NCBI RefSeq assembly: GCF_016735615.1
Contig: NZ_JAERSF010000003.1
Span: 124,001-188,000, forward strand
Direction of reading: 5' to 3'
Source: Flavobacterium tagetis
GTDB taxonomy: Bacteria; Bacteroidota; Bacteroidia; Flavobacteriales; Flavobacteriaceae
Length of the DNA stretch: 64,000 nucleotides
Part shown: positions 8,219-17,822 of the stretch, in pieces
How positions within the stretch are numbered: the stretch's first letter is position 1
How the letters are laid out: every line of letters starts with the position of its first letter
Translations under genes and position numbers: made by a program
Notes under the pieces: model-generated
Seen by the model: only the letters and a program-made list of their open reading frames with translations
What the model was told of the DNA's origin: nothing
The model's database searches: none

Positions 8219-10198
8219 TTATTCTTTTGAAATAATTCGCGTTAATCCAATATTTTCTGGAGCATGAAGCACCATTGGGAATTTTTCTATCTTAACAGAG
8301 CTGCTGTCTAGACCAAAAGCTCTTTCTTCAGACAAACTCAGTTTTTTGATAAAGAAGTAAGAATTCATGATAATGTTTTCATGCCATCTTAAATCATTGT
8401 CATTTGATAAGAATTTCTCGGACAATACAAATTTAAAGTCTCCAATAATATTGTTTTTGTTTAAAGATTCGTAACGGCTCGTAATATCTACTTCGCCACG
8501 TTTTACCATGTCTTTGATAACTTCTCTAAACATCAAATTGATTTTGGTTGGTTCTCTAAAACCTAAATTGAAATCAATTCTGTAAATATCGTCTTTCGCA
8601 ATTTCTGTTACTTTGTATTGCGTTTTGTAAGGTTCGGTTAAAATATTAACGTGAACAAACCAATAAATATCAGCTCTTTTCGGGCGTTTTTGAAGGATCG
8701 AATAGATGATTTTTTCCTCCAATTCGTCAACACGATTTGCATTGGTCATATAAACCAAATGCGTAGCGTATTTCGGGATAGATAAATCTTGGCTTAATTC
8801 TACAAGAACTTGTTTGTAATCGTCAACCTTAACCACTTTAGTGTAGTTTTTATTGATTTTCTTAGCTAAATACCAGATTGTCATTACAGAAATCAATAAA
8901 CTCGCGATGATTAATGTTACGTAACCACCTTCTGCAAATTTGGTAATATTAGCAAAAAGGAAACTGAACTCAATCAATAAATAAATAGTAATCAACGGTA
9001 CCATGAAGTACAGTTTTACACGTTTCATGATTAAGTAGTAATTCAATAATATGGTAGTCATGATCATACACAAAATGATAGCAAGACCATAAGCATGTTC
9101 CATGTTTCCTGATTTCTCGAAATGTAGCACGATTCCAACACACCCAAAAAACAATAACCAGTTGATTGACGGAATGTATAATTGACCTTTTACTTCTGTT
9201 GGATATTTGATTTTTACTTTTGGCCAGAAGTTCAGACGCATTGCTTCGTTAATTAATGTAAACGAACCTGAGATAAGCGCTTGAGAGGCAATTACAGCCG
9301 CAAGAGTTGCAACTACAATTCCGAATGGCAAAAACCAATGTGGCATAATTAAGTAAAATGGGTTTCCATTTTCTCCTCCTAATTGTTGTAATGTGCTTCC
9401 TTCATGGTGAATTAAATAAGCTGCTTGACCAAAATAGTTTAAAACTAAAGTCGTTTTTACAAACATCCAGCTAATTCTGATATTTTTTCTACCACAGTGA
9501 CCCATGTCAGAATATAAAGCCTCGGCTCCAGTTGTACATAAGAATACAAAACCAAGAACAAAGAAGCCATCAGGATGTATCGATAATAAATGATAAGCAT
9601 AATATGGATTAATCGCTTTAATAACTTCTGGATAATTCAGGACCTGAATTGTTCCTAAAGTTCCCAACATGGCAAACCAGATTAACATCATTGGAGCAAA
9701 GAATTTACCAACCAATTTAGTTCCGAACTGCTGAATGGTGAATAAAACGAATAGAATTGTAATTACGATATACACGATAGTTTGTGTTTGCATCGTCGGG
9801 TAGAATGCTCTAATTCCTTCTACTGCAGATGAAATCGAAATAGGCGGAGTTATAATTCCGTCTGCGAGCAGGGCGCTACCTCCAATAATCGCGGGTACTA
9901 TGAGCCATTGAATTTTTGTTTTCTTGACTAATGCATATAATGCAAAAATCCCTCCTTCACCGTGGTTGTCTGCACTTAAAGTAATAAGTACATATTTAAT
10001 TGTAGTTTGTAATGTTAAGGTCCAAAACACACAAGAAATACCACCTAAAACAATATCGGCATTTATCGTGTGATCGCCCAAAATAGCCTTCATTACGTAT
10101 AATGGAGAAGTTCCGATATCTCCATAAATAATCCCTAAAGTAATCAATAAACCCCCAATAGACAACTTACTATGTAAGTTTTTATGCGATGCGCTCAT
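8219..10198 (-). CDS. kup: KUP-family potassium uptake transporter
   Basis: 659 aa, the usual family length. GIIYGDIGTSPLYVMKA near the N-terminus is the family signature. About 12 hydrophobic segments follow to roughly residue 450, then a soluble C-terminal domain of about 200 residues, as in E. coli Kup. The protein probably imports K+ by proton symport at the inner membrane. ADNHGEGGIFALYALV and GSALLADGIITPPISI, also conserved in KUP proteins, are present. The gene stands alone with its own terminator. Confidence 0.93.
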   Translation of the reverse strand: MSASHKNLHSKLSIGGLLITLGIIYGDIGTSPLYVMKAILGDHTINADIVLGGISCVFWTLTLQTTIKYVLITLSADNHGEGGIFALYALVKKTKIQWLIVPAIIGGSALLADGIITPPISISSAVEGIRAFYPTMQTQTIVYIVITILFVLFTIQQFGTKLVGKFFAPMMLIWFAMLGTLGTIQVLNYPEVIKAINPYYAYHLLSIHPDGFFVLGFVFLCTTGAEALYSDMGHCGRKNIRISWMFVKTTLVLNYFGQAAYLIHHEGSTLQQLGGENGNPFYLIMPHWFLPFGIVVATLAAVIASQALISGSFTLINEAMRLNFWPKVKIKYPTEVKGQLYIPSINWLLFFGCVGIVLHFEKSGNMEHAYGLAIILCMIMTTILLNYYLIMKRVKLYFMVPLITIYLLIEFSFLFANITKFAEGGYVTLIIASLLISVMTIWYLAKKINKNYTKVVKVDDYKQVLVELSQDLSIPKYATHLVYMTNANRVDELEEKIIYSILQKRPKRADIYWFVHVNILTEPYKTQYKVTEIAKDDIYRIDFNLGFREPTKINLMFREVIKDMVKRGEVDITSRYESLNKNNIIGDFKFVLSEKFLSNDNDLRWHENIIMNSYFFIKKLSLSEERAFGLDSSSVKIEKFPMVLHAPENIGLTRIISKE

Positions 10199-10277
10199 GT
10201 ATAGTTTTATAAAAAGACGGTTGCAAATTTACTGTTTTAAAACAAATTAGCAGCAATTATAATTAAAAAGATAAAAA

Positions 10278-10310
10278 AAAGCACAATCGTAAAATTGTGC
10301 TTTCTTTTTT
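10278..10310 (-). terminator. Intrinsic terminator after the 431-aa lipoprotein gene
   Basis: Perfect 10-bp stem AAAGCACAAT / ATTGTGCTTT, loop CGTAAA. A-runs on the plus strand give a T-run for minus-strand transcripts. Confidence 0.8.
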
Positions 10311-10331
10311 AAGTATTATTTAATTTGAAAA

Positions 10332-11627
10332 TTAGCCTCTTCTGCCATTTCCTCTAGAACTTGAACCGTTATCTCTTTGGCTTTGTCCGCCTCTAGATTC
10401 TTGGTTTCCTCTAGAAGATTCTTGGCTCATATGTGGAGATTCTGAACGTTGACTTTGCTGTGGTCTGGCAGAATAATCTCTATTGGTACTGCTAGGCTGA
10501 TTTTCTGAGTAACTTCTTGAACTTCTTTCGGCTCTTGGAGCAGACGCTCCACTATTAGAATAACCTCTTGATGTACTAGAAGTATTACTGTTGCCGTAAT
10601 CTACTCTTTGAGTATTTTGAGTTCTTGGAGTAGTCTCAGCTCTTTGTGAATTATTTACTCTAGTTGAATAATCACGATTTGTACTTCTCTCTGTATTTAC
10701 GCTTTCAGAACTTCTGCCTGTTGAGTTATAACCTCTATTGTTATTACTGCTTCTGTCAGCAGATGATCTGTTTGTTGTGTTTCTATTTTCAGCATATGTT
10801 CTGTTAGAAACACCATTATCAGATGTTGTTCTTCCTGTATAATTTCTGTTTGTATTATAAGTATTTCTATTAGCTTCTCTGCTTGCAACACGTCTTTGAT
10901 CAAGTTCATATCTGTTTGATGTGTTGGCATGTCTTTCAGCAAAACTGTAGTTTGGACGCATTCTTTCGTAACCGTAAGTACGTCTTGTTTCATAGATTGC
11001 GGGAGCTCTATAGCTTCTTCTCGTATTTACATAATTGTATGTGTTATGTACATTGATGCAAACATTGATATTGCTTCTGTATCTATAAACAGGATAAGGT
11101 CTCCATGCAGCATAATACGTTGGATAATAACCCCAGTACCAAGTTGAATAATAAGGTCTGTAATTTGTTACCCAAAATGAAGTGTAAATAACAGGAACAA
11201 CACTATAAACAGGCTCATAAATGTAATTTGCTCCATACAAGTAAGTATTTCCAACAATTTGAACGCTTACTTTATTATAGTTGTCTCTTTCCACATCTAT
11301 AGTCGCAACGTCTTGGTAAACATCACGATCTAGAACCGCTTGGATAATAACAACGTGAGTTCTGTTTTCAACACTTTCGATTACACGTAAATAATCTACT
11401 TGGTCATCTCCATTAAGGTCAAGATTTGATATTTGATATTTTGGATCATTTAAACGTCTTTCAAAATCTTGAAGGTTAGCTGATTCTCCAAACATCGAAG
11501 CAACAGCTCTTAAATCTAAGTTATCGCTTATATCTGAGTTTTTTGCATATACAGTAGTCTGGCCTTGTACAGCACAAGAACTAAAAACTAAGGCTGATAT
11601 CGCTATTAAAAGTAAATTCGCTTTCAT
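10332..11627 (-). CDS. Putative lipoprotein with low-complexity Ser/Asn/Arg tail
   Basis: 431 aa. The signal peptide ends in a lipobox (LVFSSC, Cys18). Residues about 30-125 form a compact domain with a calcium-loop-like segment (LNGDDQVDYLRVIE). A Tyr/Trp-rich region (about 130-185) follows. The C-terminal 200 residues are low complexity, dominated by Ser, Asn, Arg, Tyr and Thr. Comparable proteins are widespread hypothetical proteins in Flavobacteriia. The tail could be a disordered surface or matrix-binding segment; function unknown. A basic, Gln/Arg/Ser-rich end (RGGQSQRDNGSSSRGNGRRG) is striking. Confidence 0.8.
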   Translation of the reverse strand: MKANLLLIAISALVFSSCAVQGQTTVYAKNSDISDNLDLRAVASMFGESANLQDFERRLNDPKYQISNLDLNGDDQVDYLRVIESVENRTHVVIIQAVLDRDVYQDVATIDVERDNYNKVSVQIVGNTYLYGANYIYEPVYSVVPVIYTSFWVTNYRPYYSTWYWGYYPTYYAAWRPYPVYRYRSNINVCINVHNTYNYVNTRRSYRAPAIYETRRTYGYERMRPNYSFAERHANTSNRYELDQRRVASREANRNTYNTNRNYTGRTTSDNGVSNRTYAENRNTTNRSSADRSSNNNRGYNSTGRSSESVNTERSTNRDYSTRVNNSQRAETTPRTQNTQRVDYGNSNTSSTSRGYSNSGASAPRAERSSRSYSENQPSSTNRDYSARPQQSQRSESPHMSQESSRGNQESRGGQSQRDNGSSSRGNGRRG

Positions 11628-11878
11628 GGCTAATTTGTATTAAATTATTTTGTGTTATGAGATATCCAATTACTGTGCCATAAAATTTATTTGTTATAGT
11701 CTTGGTGTTAATGTTTTGGTTTTTAATGTTTTAAAAGTTTGTGAAAATGGATTGATTAATTTTTTATATAAAGTTCTGTAAATGAAACAATAAATAGTCT
11801 TGTCGAAAAAAATAAGAAAATTAATTTTCTATGTGGGAATTAATTGTATTTTAGCATTAACCAAATTTTAAATTTCCT
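11628..11878. other. AT-rich divergent intergenic region
   Basis: Between two divergently transcribed secreted-protein genes. It is very AT-rich and must hold both promoters, but I see no convincing pair of boxes or repeat here. Confidence 0.5.
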
Positions 11879-12940
11879 ATGAAAAAACTCGCTTTATTTT
11901 GTGTTATTTTTATTTTGCTGATGTCTTTTAGGACATTTAATTATAAAACTGACGTTGTTTACAATAATGGCTTTACATCAATGACAATAGATACATTATT
12001 TAAAGACAGAATAAGTATTAGAGCGATTCTAATTGATAAAAATAAAGTTTGGTACGGAGCAGATAATTCTCGTTTTGGTTATTATGATTTGGATAAAAAA
12101 GAAAAATTTGAAGAACATATTTACCGTGATACGCTTAAATTGGAATTTAGAAGCATAGCGCAAACTTCAAAGGATATTTTTTTGCTGAGTGTGGCAAATC
12201 CAGCGCTTCTTTATTCAGTTTCTAAAAAAGACCGAAAAGTTAAATTGGTCTACAAAGAAGTTAATCCGAAAGTTTTTTACGACAGCATGCAGTTTTGGAA
12301 TGATAAGGAAGGAATTGCAATTGGTGATCCAACAGAAGACACATTCTCAATTATTGTTACTCGCGATGGAGGAGAAACGTGGACAAAACTGCTTTCTGAT
12401 AAATTGCCGACAAATAGCACAGGAGAAGCGGCCTTTGCTGCTAGTAACACTAATATTGTTATAAAAGGAAATGATACATGGTTAGTTTCAGGCGGAAAAA
12501 AAGCGCGTGTTTTTTATTCTCCGGATAAAGCAAAAACATGGAAAGTTGTAGAAACTCCTATTGTACAAGGAAAACAAATGACAGGAATTTTTACTGCCGA
12601 TTTTTACGATTCTAAGCAAGGTTTTATTGCGGGAGGAGATTACGATCTTCCTAATAATAAAGCCAATAATAAAGCTTTTACAAAAGACGGTGGCAAAACT
12701 TGGCAATTAATTGGCCAAAATATGGGATTTGGTTATGCATCATGCATTCAATATGTCCCTGGGGGCAATGGAAGAGAAATTGTTTGTGTAGGTTCTGAAG
12801 GAATACAATATTCTCAAAATGGAGGAGAAAACTGGATGCAGCTTTCTACAGATAACAGATTTTTTACCATTCGATTTGTGAACAGAAACACTGCAATCGC
12901 TGCAGGACATAATAAAGTGGTTCGACTTAATTTTAAATAA
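11879..12940 (+). CDS. BNR/sialidase-like beta-propeller secreted protein
   Basis: 353 aa with an N-terminal signal anchor (MKKLALFCVIFILLMSF). It has repeated Asp-box (BNR) motifs: VTRDGGETWTKL, SPDKAKTWKVV, TKDGGKTWQLIG and SQNGGENWMQL. These mark the turns of a six- or seven-bladed propeller like those of Ycf48/PSII-assembly factors and sialidases. The catalytic residues of sialidases are not evident, so an enzymatic role is doubtful. In Flavobacteria such proteins are often annotated as oxidoreductase by transfer, which the sequence does not support. Confidence 0.8.
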   Translation: MKKLALFCVIFILLMSFRTFNYKTDVVYNNGFTSMTIDTLFKDRISIRAILIDKNKVWYGADNSRFGYYDLDKKEKFEEHIYRDTLKLEFRSIAQTSKDIFLLSVANPALLYSVSKKDRKVKLVYKEVNPKVFYDSMQFWNDKEGIAIGDPTEDTFSIIVTRDGGETWTKLLSDKLPTNSTGEAAFAASNTNIVIKGNDTWLVSGGKKARVFYSPDKAKTWKVVETPIVQGKQMTGIFTADFYDSKQGFIAGGDYDLPNNKANNKAFTKDGGKTWQLIGQNMGFGYASCIQYVPGGNGREIVCVGSEGIQYSQNGGENWMQLSTDNRFFTIRFVNRNTAIAAGHNKVVRLNFK

Positions 12941-12944
12941 AAAA

Positions 12945-12992
12945 ATAAGAACCCTAAATAATAAAGTAAGTATTATTATATAGGGTTCTTAT
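12945..12992. terminator. Bidirectional terminator
   Basis: Perfect 12-bp stem ATAAGAACCCTA / TAGGGTTCTTAT, with a nested AATAATA / TATTATT stem in the loop. It sits between the convergent propeller gene and the 151-aa gene of the sigma operon. Confidence 0.75.
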
Positions 12993-13011
12993 CGCTGTTG
13001 TTTCGTTTAGG

Positions 13012-13467
13012 TCAATCTTTGCCTTTATCTCGATATTGCTGCAATAGTTTTCGATTAAAATCGTCTTCAGATTTTTTAAGCAATAGTATCTTTTTGGCTG
13101 GAAGTACTTTTTTCAAGCTGTTCATGTATTTTTCACGAAGCTGATATATTTCTTTATCAGTACTTTCAATTTGAGATAATAATGTTGTTGCTTCTTTATC
13201 TGTAAGATTTTTAAGATTTTCATCTTTTAGCTGTCTCAGATACGTTTTCATTTTTAAATACTTTAATTCATATTGCTTATCATCATAAGCATTATAAATC
13301 GGCCAGAATTTTTCAGCTTCAGTTGAAGTCAATTCTAATTCTGTTGTTAAAAAAGACACTTTAAAAGCTTTAATTTTTTCTCGCTTTTCATCAATTTTTC
13401 CGCTTTGGGCAAAAATTGAAAAACTTGTCAGAAATAGCAGGAGTGGTAAAATGTTTTTTATTTTCAT
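13012..13467 (-). CDS. Secreted protein of an ECF-sigma operon, Spy/LTxxEA-like helical
   Basis: 151 aa. Signal peptide (MKIKNILPLLLFLTSFSIFAQ), then an all-helical charged domain. It starts LTSTEAEKFWPIYNAYDD and continues with coiled-coil-like Lys/Glu heptads. The LTxxEAxxFWPIYxxY pattern recurs in many Bacteroidota proteins encoded with ECF sigma factors and resembles periplasmic Spy/CpxP-type stress proteins. It is third in the sigma/anti-sigma operon (31 nt from the previous gene), so a periplasmic sensing or chaperone role is inferred. A relative with the same motif lies at 27693. Confidence 0.75.
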   Translation of the reverse strand: MKIKNILPLLLFLTSFSIFAQSGKIDEKREKIKAFKVSFLTTELELTSTEAEKFWPIYNAYDDKQYELKYLKMKTYLRQLKDENLKNLTDKEATTLLSQIESTDKEIYQLREKYMNSLKKVLPAKKILLLKKSEDDFNRKLLQQYRDKGKD

Positions 13468-13498
13468 TGTTAAGCTAAGTTGTTGAGTTAAGTTTGAT

Positions 13499-13918
13499 TT
13501 AATTTTGTTCTGAAATTAAGTGTTCTAAGTTTGGACTTGTTGCCAAGATATCTTCTAATGTTTCATCTTCCAAAGTAACATCGTTGCCTAATTTTTCAAT
13601 ATCGTTATCATCTAATTTTTGAATTAAATCATATTGGCTAATATTAGAATGATAGGATAAATAATTTTCTAAAGTAGCTTCATCAAGATCGTTTGAATTT
13701 GCTCTGTAATTATTTATGACAGGAACTAATAATGCAAAGCCAACTACGGCAGCGGCAGCGGTCCAAAGTGTTTTTTTACGTTTGTAAAAAGGAATTACTT
13801 TAACTTCTTTTTCGTTTAATTGCTGTAAAACCTTTTCTGAAAAATCATCAAAATAATGATCTGGAGCTTTAAAACCAGATTTTATTTTGGGTTCGTTTTC
13901 TAATTTAAATGTTTTCAT
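13499..13918 (-). CDS. Probable single-pass anti-sigma factor
   Basis: 139 aa. The N-terminal 45 residues are cytoplasmic-looking, with FKAPDHYFDDFSEKVLQQL. One membrane segment (about residues 51-68, TLWTAAAAVVGFALLVPV) is followed by an acidic, presumably periplasmic domain with LDDNDIEKLGND. It lies 33 nt after the ECF sigma gene and before the secreted helical protein, the expected place and topology for an anti-sigma factor. No zinc-binding ZAS motif (HxxxCxxC) is seen, so sequence alone does not prove the role. Confidence 0.7.
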   Translation of the reverse strand: MKTFKLENEPKIKSGFKAPDHYFDDFSEKVLQQLNEKEVKVIPFYKRKKTLWTAAAAVVGFALLVPVINNYRANSNDLDEATLENYLSYHSNISQYDLIQKLDDNDIEKLGNDVTLEDETLEDILATSPNLEHLISEQN

Positions 13919-13951
13919 AATACTTATAAGATAGTTTTAGTTACAAAAGGT

Positions 13952-14494
13952 TTAATTTGATGTAACATATAATTCGATTTTTTTTACTGCGTGATGATAA
14001 GATGCTTTAAGAGCTCCGACAGATGTCCCTAAAATATCTGCAATTTCTTCGTACTTTAATTCTTCAAAATATTTCATTTTAAAAACCAATTGCTGTTTCT
14101 CTGGAAGTGTTACAATTGCTTTTTGAAGTTTGATTTGAATTTCGTCTCCGTCAAAATATAGATCGGCTTTTAAACCATCAATAGTTTTGTTTTGCAGATC
14201 TTCAGATGAAATCCCGCTTAATTTTGCTTTTTGCGATAAAAAAGTCAAAGCTTCATTTGTGGCAATACGATACATCCAGGAAAAAAGTTTACTTTCTCCT
14301 TTAAAGTTTTTAAGATTTTGAAAGACTTTTACAAAAGTGTTCTGTAATACATCATCAGCATCATCATGATTCAAAACAATGTTTCGAATATGAGAATACA
14401 ATGGGCGCTGATAATCAGACAAGAGTTTTTGAAACGCAGCATTTTGCGTTTCAGGGGTTAATAGTTGTTTTATAAATTCTTTCTCGTCTATCAA
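13952..14494 (-). CDS. ECF-family RNA polymerase sigma factor
   Basis: 180 aa, the normal length for ECF sigmas with only regions 2 and 4. Region 2 contains DADDVLQNTFVKVFQNLKNF and SWMYRIATNEAL. Region 4 contains LPEKQQLVFKMKYFEELKY and a helix-turn-helix in EEIADILGTSVGALKASYHHA. It is first in a three-gene operon with a probable anti-sigma and a periplasmic protein, pointing to control of envelope stress genes. Confidence 0.92.
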   Translation of the reverse strand: MIDEKEFIKQLLTPETQNAAFQKLLSDYQRPLYSHIRNIVLNHDDADDVLQNTFVKVFQNLKNFKGESKLFSWMYRIATNEALTFLSQKAKLSGISSEDLQNKTIDGLKADLYFDGDEIQIKLQKAIVTLPEKQQLVFKMKYFEELKYEEIADILGTSVGALKASYHHAVKKIELYVTSN

Positions 14495-14573
14495 ACTTTT
14501 TGTTTTGTAAACTTTTTTAATAGAAGTTAGACAGAATTTAATGCAAAAGGTTTAATGAACCTTTGGAAATTAT

Positions 14574-15767
14574 TTAAAACTCTGAGTCTTCTTCTTGTGC
14601 AGGTGTTTGCGTTGGAGCAGGAGCTGGTGCTGCTGGCTTGCGTTTTACAGGTTCTGTGCGTGGCTGTTCAGTACGTGGTTCACTTGTTGTTTCGCCAGTA
14701 TTTTCTGGAGCATAAACAGGATCGGTAACTGCAGCAGCAGGAACTACTTTTGGTTTTATTGGGAAATAAATTTCGGTTACCAATTTAGATGAAGCTTTTA
14801 CATCCAATTTGCTTAATGTCAAAATTTCAAGATGCGACCAGCTTAAATCCGGAATAATCTTTTGATTGTTGATATAAGCTGTTGTTTTTGCAATAGCTTC
14901 ATTTCTATGAGAATAATCTCCATTAAGCGTTGTTTTTACAGCATCAAAACCATTTAATTTTCCTGCTAAGATATCACTTCCTGAACTTGTTGAAATTTCT
15001 TTATTTATAGGAAGACAGATCGAAATTTTTGCTAAACCAGTTTTAGTGTCGTAAGTATGATAAATGATAAAAGGTTTTCCTACTGCAGACAATCCATTTG
15101 TTTCACTAAAATGAATAAGCTTCGGAATTACAATTCTGGCATTTTTGCTCACCTTGGCAATTTCGCTAGTAAAAGTCTGTTTGATATAAGGAGTTTCTGT
15201 TTTCTTTACCACTCCGTCTAGTGTAACGGCAAAAGTTTTGGTTTCGTAATCTAAGTTTTTATCAATATTGGCTAAGCTTTTTTCATAGATAGTTCCAATA
15301 ACTCTGTCAGAACCGCCATGAAGAGCAGTATATATTTTAAACAAAAAGCTCATTGTTCCTTTTCCTTTCCAAGTAACTTTTGTTTTTCCGTTCAAAGTAT
15401 CTTTTAAAGTCCAATTTACATCAGCTTCTGTGCCATCAAACTGCATTTTCTGGTCAATGCTTTCACCATCTTTCGTTTTAAGGATAATAGAATTTCCTTT
15501 TCCGTCTGCACCATCCCAATAAAATGTAGCTCCATTTCCGCTGGTTTTATTAGCGTAGGTCATTTTAATAGTTGGATCTTCAACCGACCATGATTCAAAA
15601 TCCTCGTAATTTCTAAAGTCGTTCAGGTAGTTATAAACCGTTGCGCGAGGCGAATTGATAACTTTACTTCTTTCTACAGAAAAATCTCCTTTCTGAGTAG
15701 CAACAAAAACAGTAAGAGCAACAAAGCTTAAAAGTGCAAAAAGAAATAAATACTTTAGAATTTTCAT
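14574..15767 (-). CDS. SRPBCC plus GyrI-like domain protein with membrane anchor
   Basis: 397 aa. N-terminal membrane anchor (residues 1-23). An SRPBCC (START/Bet v1-like) ligand-binding fold follows at about 30-170, starting VERSKVINSPRATVYNYLND. A GyrI-like/AraC-effector-like domain follows at about 190-345 and ends LVTEIYFPIKPK. The last 50 residues are Pro/Ala/Glu-rich and probably disordered. Both folds bind small hydrophobic ligands; no enzyme activity can be read from the sequence. The gene is separated by 79 nt from the sigma operon and may be read with it or alone. Confidence 0.75.
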   Translation of the reverse strand: MKILKYLFLFALLSFVALTVFVATQKGDFSVERSKVINSPRATVYNYLNDFRNYEDFESWSVEDPTIKMTYANKTSGNGATFYWDGADGKGNSIILKTKDGESIDQKMQFDGTEADVNWTLKDTLNGKTKVTWKGKGTMSFLFKIYTALHGGSDRVIGTIYEKSLANIDKNLDYETKTFAVTLDGVVKKTETPYIKQTFTSEIAKVSKNARIVIPKLIHFSETNGLSAVGKPFIIYHTYDTKTGLAKISICLPINKEISTSSGSDILAGKLNGFDAVKTTLNGDYSHRNEAIAKTTAYINNQKIIPDLSWSHLEILTLSKLDVKASSKLVTEIYFPIKPKVVPAAAVTDPVYAPENTGETTSEPRTEQPRTEPVKRKPAAPAPAPTQTPAQEEDSEF

Positions 15768-15864
15768 GGCAGATTAATTGGTTTCGGTAAAGTTATAAAT
15801 TTTATTATGAGTCTTACTAATAACCCAGAATTATTAGGTTTTATTTTATTGCGACCAGAATAAT

Positions 15865-16053
15865 TTATCTTTTTAGAAAGATTTTAATTACGAATAAAAG
15901 GACAATGAAAAGCAGAAAGGCAAGGAGTACTTTGTAATTTCCTTTATAAAAGACTTTGTGTAATTTCAAATCTTTTCGATAAGCAAATATCATAATGATT
16001 ACAAATGCAATAAAAAAACATACTCCAAATAGTATTTGACCTTGACTGAACAT
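15865..16053 (-). CDS. Small two-pass membrane protein, 62 aa
   Basis: The ATG at 16053 (MFSQGQILFGVCFFIAFVII) is a likelier start than one 7 codons upstream, because the first helix then begins near the N-terminus. Two hydrophobic segments (about 8-24 and 42-58) flank a basic loop (YRKDLKLHKVFYKGNYK). It resembles small conserved membrane proteins of Flavobacteria with unknown function. Confidence 0.6.
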   Translation of the reverse strand: MFSQGQILFGVCFFIAFVIIMIFAYRKDLKLHKVFYKGNYKVLLAFLLFIVLLFVIKIFLKR

Positions 16054-16185
16054 AGTTATAAAAATTTTTAGCAAATTTAGAGATTTGTAAACGATTTGCT
16101 GCTAAATTGCCTTTTCATTTCATTGAATAAATTTTCAGATTTATTAGAAAGAGACTTAAATTAGCAAAAAAAGAAAGACTACTAT

Positions 16186-16566
16186 ATGAAAAAACAACTT
16201 GACGCCGTAACCGAATTTCACACTGCTTTTAAAATTGGCCACAGTGCAACTCCAATTGCCGATGTAGGAGCAGAGAAAAAATTACTTCGTTATAATTTAA
16301 TGAAGGAAGAAAATGAAGAATATTACGAAGCGGTTCAAAATAATGATTTGGTTGAAATTGCAGATGCACTTGGAGATATGATGTATATTTTATGCGGCAC
16401 AATTATCGAGCACGGACTTCAAGATAAAATAGAAGCTGTTTTTGATGAAATCCAACGCAGCAATATGAGTAAATTGGGTGAAGATGGAAAACCAATTTAT
16501 CGCGAAGACGGAAAAGTAATGAAAGGTCCAAATTATTTTAAACCTGATTTTTCTAAATTGTTGTAA
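16186..16566 (+). CDS. MazG-like nucleotide pyrophosphohydrolase
   Basis: 126 aa, all-alpha NTP pyrophosphohydrolase type. The metal-binding acidic motif appears as EENEEYYEAVQNNDLVEIADALGDMMYI (residues about 46-73), with the ExxE...ExxD spacing of the MazG/dUTPase-2/HisE superfamily. The single domain and the length fit MazG-like house-cleaning enzymes or phosphoribosyl-ATP pyrophosphohydrolase-like proteins. No histidine genes are nearby, so nucleotide clean-up is more likely. Confidence 0.8.
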   Translation: MKKQLDAVTEFHTAFKIGHSATPIADVGAEKKLLRYNLMKEENEEYYEAVQNNDLVEIADALGDMMYILCGTIIEHGLQDKIEAVFDEIQRSNMSKLGEDGKPIYREDGKVMKGPNYFKPDFSKLL

Positions 16567-16701
16567 AGAAGATTAAACGCAAAGAACGCTAGGTTTTTTT
16601 CTGTGGTTCTTGTAAAAGGTTAAGTTCGCAAAGCTTTGCGTTATTTTTGTCTGAGTTTAATCTTATTTCCACGATAAAATTTTATAATTAAGAAAAATAA
16701 A

Positions 16702-16736
16702 AAACCCGATAAAACTAAATTTATCGGGTTTCTTTT
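16702..16736. terminator. Intrinsic terminator between convergent genes
   Basis: Perfect 12-bp stem AAACCCGATAAA / TTTATCGGGTTT with T/A-runs on both sides. It serves ilvE on the minus strand and possibly the MazG-like gene on the plus strand. Confidence 0.85.
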
Positions 16737-16751
16737 TAATATGGTTTTGGA

Positions 16752-17822
16752 TTATTGAACTTTCACTGTCCAACCAAAAGTATCTTCAGAAAGTTTGTTT
16801 TGAAGACTTGTTAGTTTCTCTTTTAAGAAAGAAGCATAAGAATTTTCGATTGGAGCCATTTCGAAGTATTCATCTTTATAAGAGAATCCTTTGATAACAC
16901 TGATTACAGCAGCAGTTCCTGCACCGAAGATTTCTTTCAAAGATCCGTTTTTAGCAGCTTCAACCAATTCTGAAACAATTACTGGACGAACATCAACTTT
17001 CAATCCTTCTTTTTCAGCCATTGCGATCAAACTTTTTCTAGTAACACCATCTAAAATTCTTTCGCTTGTTGGAGCAGTTAATAAAGTATCGTTGATTCTG
17101 AAGAAAACGTTCATTGTTCCAGCTTCTTCTAATTTTGTATGCGTTGCATCATCTGTCCAGATAACTTGTTGGAAACCATCTTTGTTTGCCAAGTTAGTTG
17201 GGTAAAACTGAGCAGCGTAGTTTCCGGCAGCTTTTGCAGCACCGATTCCACCATTTGCAGCTCTACTAAAATGCTCAGCAATGATAACTTTTACTTCACC
17301 TCCATAATATGCTTTTGCAGGAGAAAGTAAAATCATAAATTTATATTCGTCAGAAGGATTTGCAATAACTCCAGGACCTGTAGCAATCATAAATGGACGA
17401 ATGTACATACTAGCTCCGTTTCCTCTTTGAATCCAATCTTTGTCTAATTTCAATAATTCATTTAAACCATCCATAAAAATAGCTTCAGGAACTTCTGGCA
17501 TTGCCATTCTTAAAGCCGATTTATTGAAACGGTTAAAGTTTTCATCTGGTCTAAACAACCAAACATCATTATTGTCATCTTTATAAGCTTTCATTCCTTC
17601 GAAAATCGCTTGCCCGTAATGGAAGACTTTTGATGACGGATCCATTAAAATTGGTGCATAAGGCTTAATGACAGGGTTTTGCCATTGTCCGTTTTTAAAA
17701 TCGCATTCGAATAAATGGTCTGTAAATACAGCACCAAAACTTAAGTTGTCAAAATCTACCTCGTTTATTTTTGTAGAAGCAGCTTTAATGATTTCAATTT
17801 TGCTCGTTTGAGTTGTACTCAT
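16752..17822 (-). CDS. ilvE: Branched-chain amino acid aminotransferase
   Basis: 356 aa from MSTTQTSKIEI at 17822; an in-frame upstream ATG adds 11 unlikely residues. This is a class IV PLP aminotransferase of the IlvE2/eukaryote-like subgroup. Hallmarks are FHYGQAIFEGMKAY, the region containing the PLP lysine (AAKAAGNYAAQFYP), QVIWTDDATHTKLEEAGTMNVFF, and ILDGVTRKSLIAMA. It performs the last step of Leu, Ile and Val synthesis and the first step of their breakdown. A TAATTTTG box on the minus strand at 17905-17912 is a possible -7 element. Confidence 0.93.
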   Translation of the reverse strand: MSTTQTSKIEIIKAASTKINEVDFDNLSFGAVFTDHLFECDFKNGQWQNPVIKPYAPILMDPSSKVFHYGQAIFEGMKAYKDDNNDVWLFRPDENFNRFNKSALRMAMPEVPEAIFMDGLNELLKLDKDWIQRGNGASMYIRPFMIATGPGVIANPSDEYKFMILLSPAKAYYGGEVKVIIAEHFSRAANGGIGAAKAAGNYAAQFYPTNLANKDGFQQVIWTDDATHTKLEEAGTMNVFFRINDTLLTAPTSERILDGVTRKSLIAMAEKEGLKVDVRPVIVSELVEAAKNGSLKEIFGAGTAAVISVIKGFSYKDEYFEMAPIENSYASFLKEKLTSLQNKLSEDTFGWTVKVQ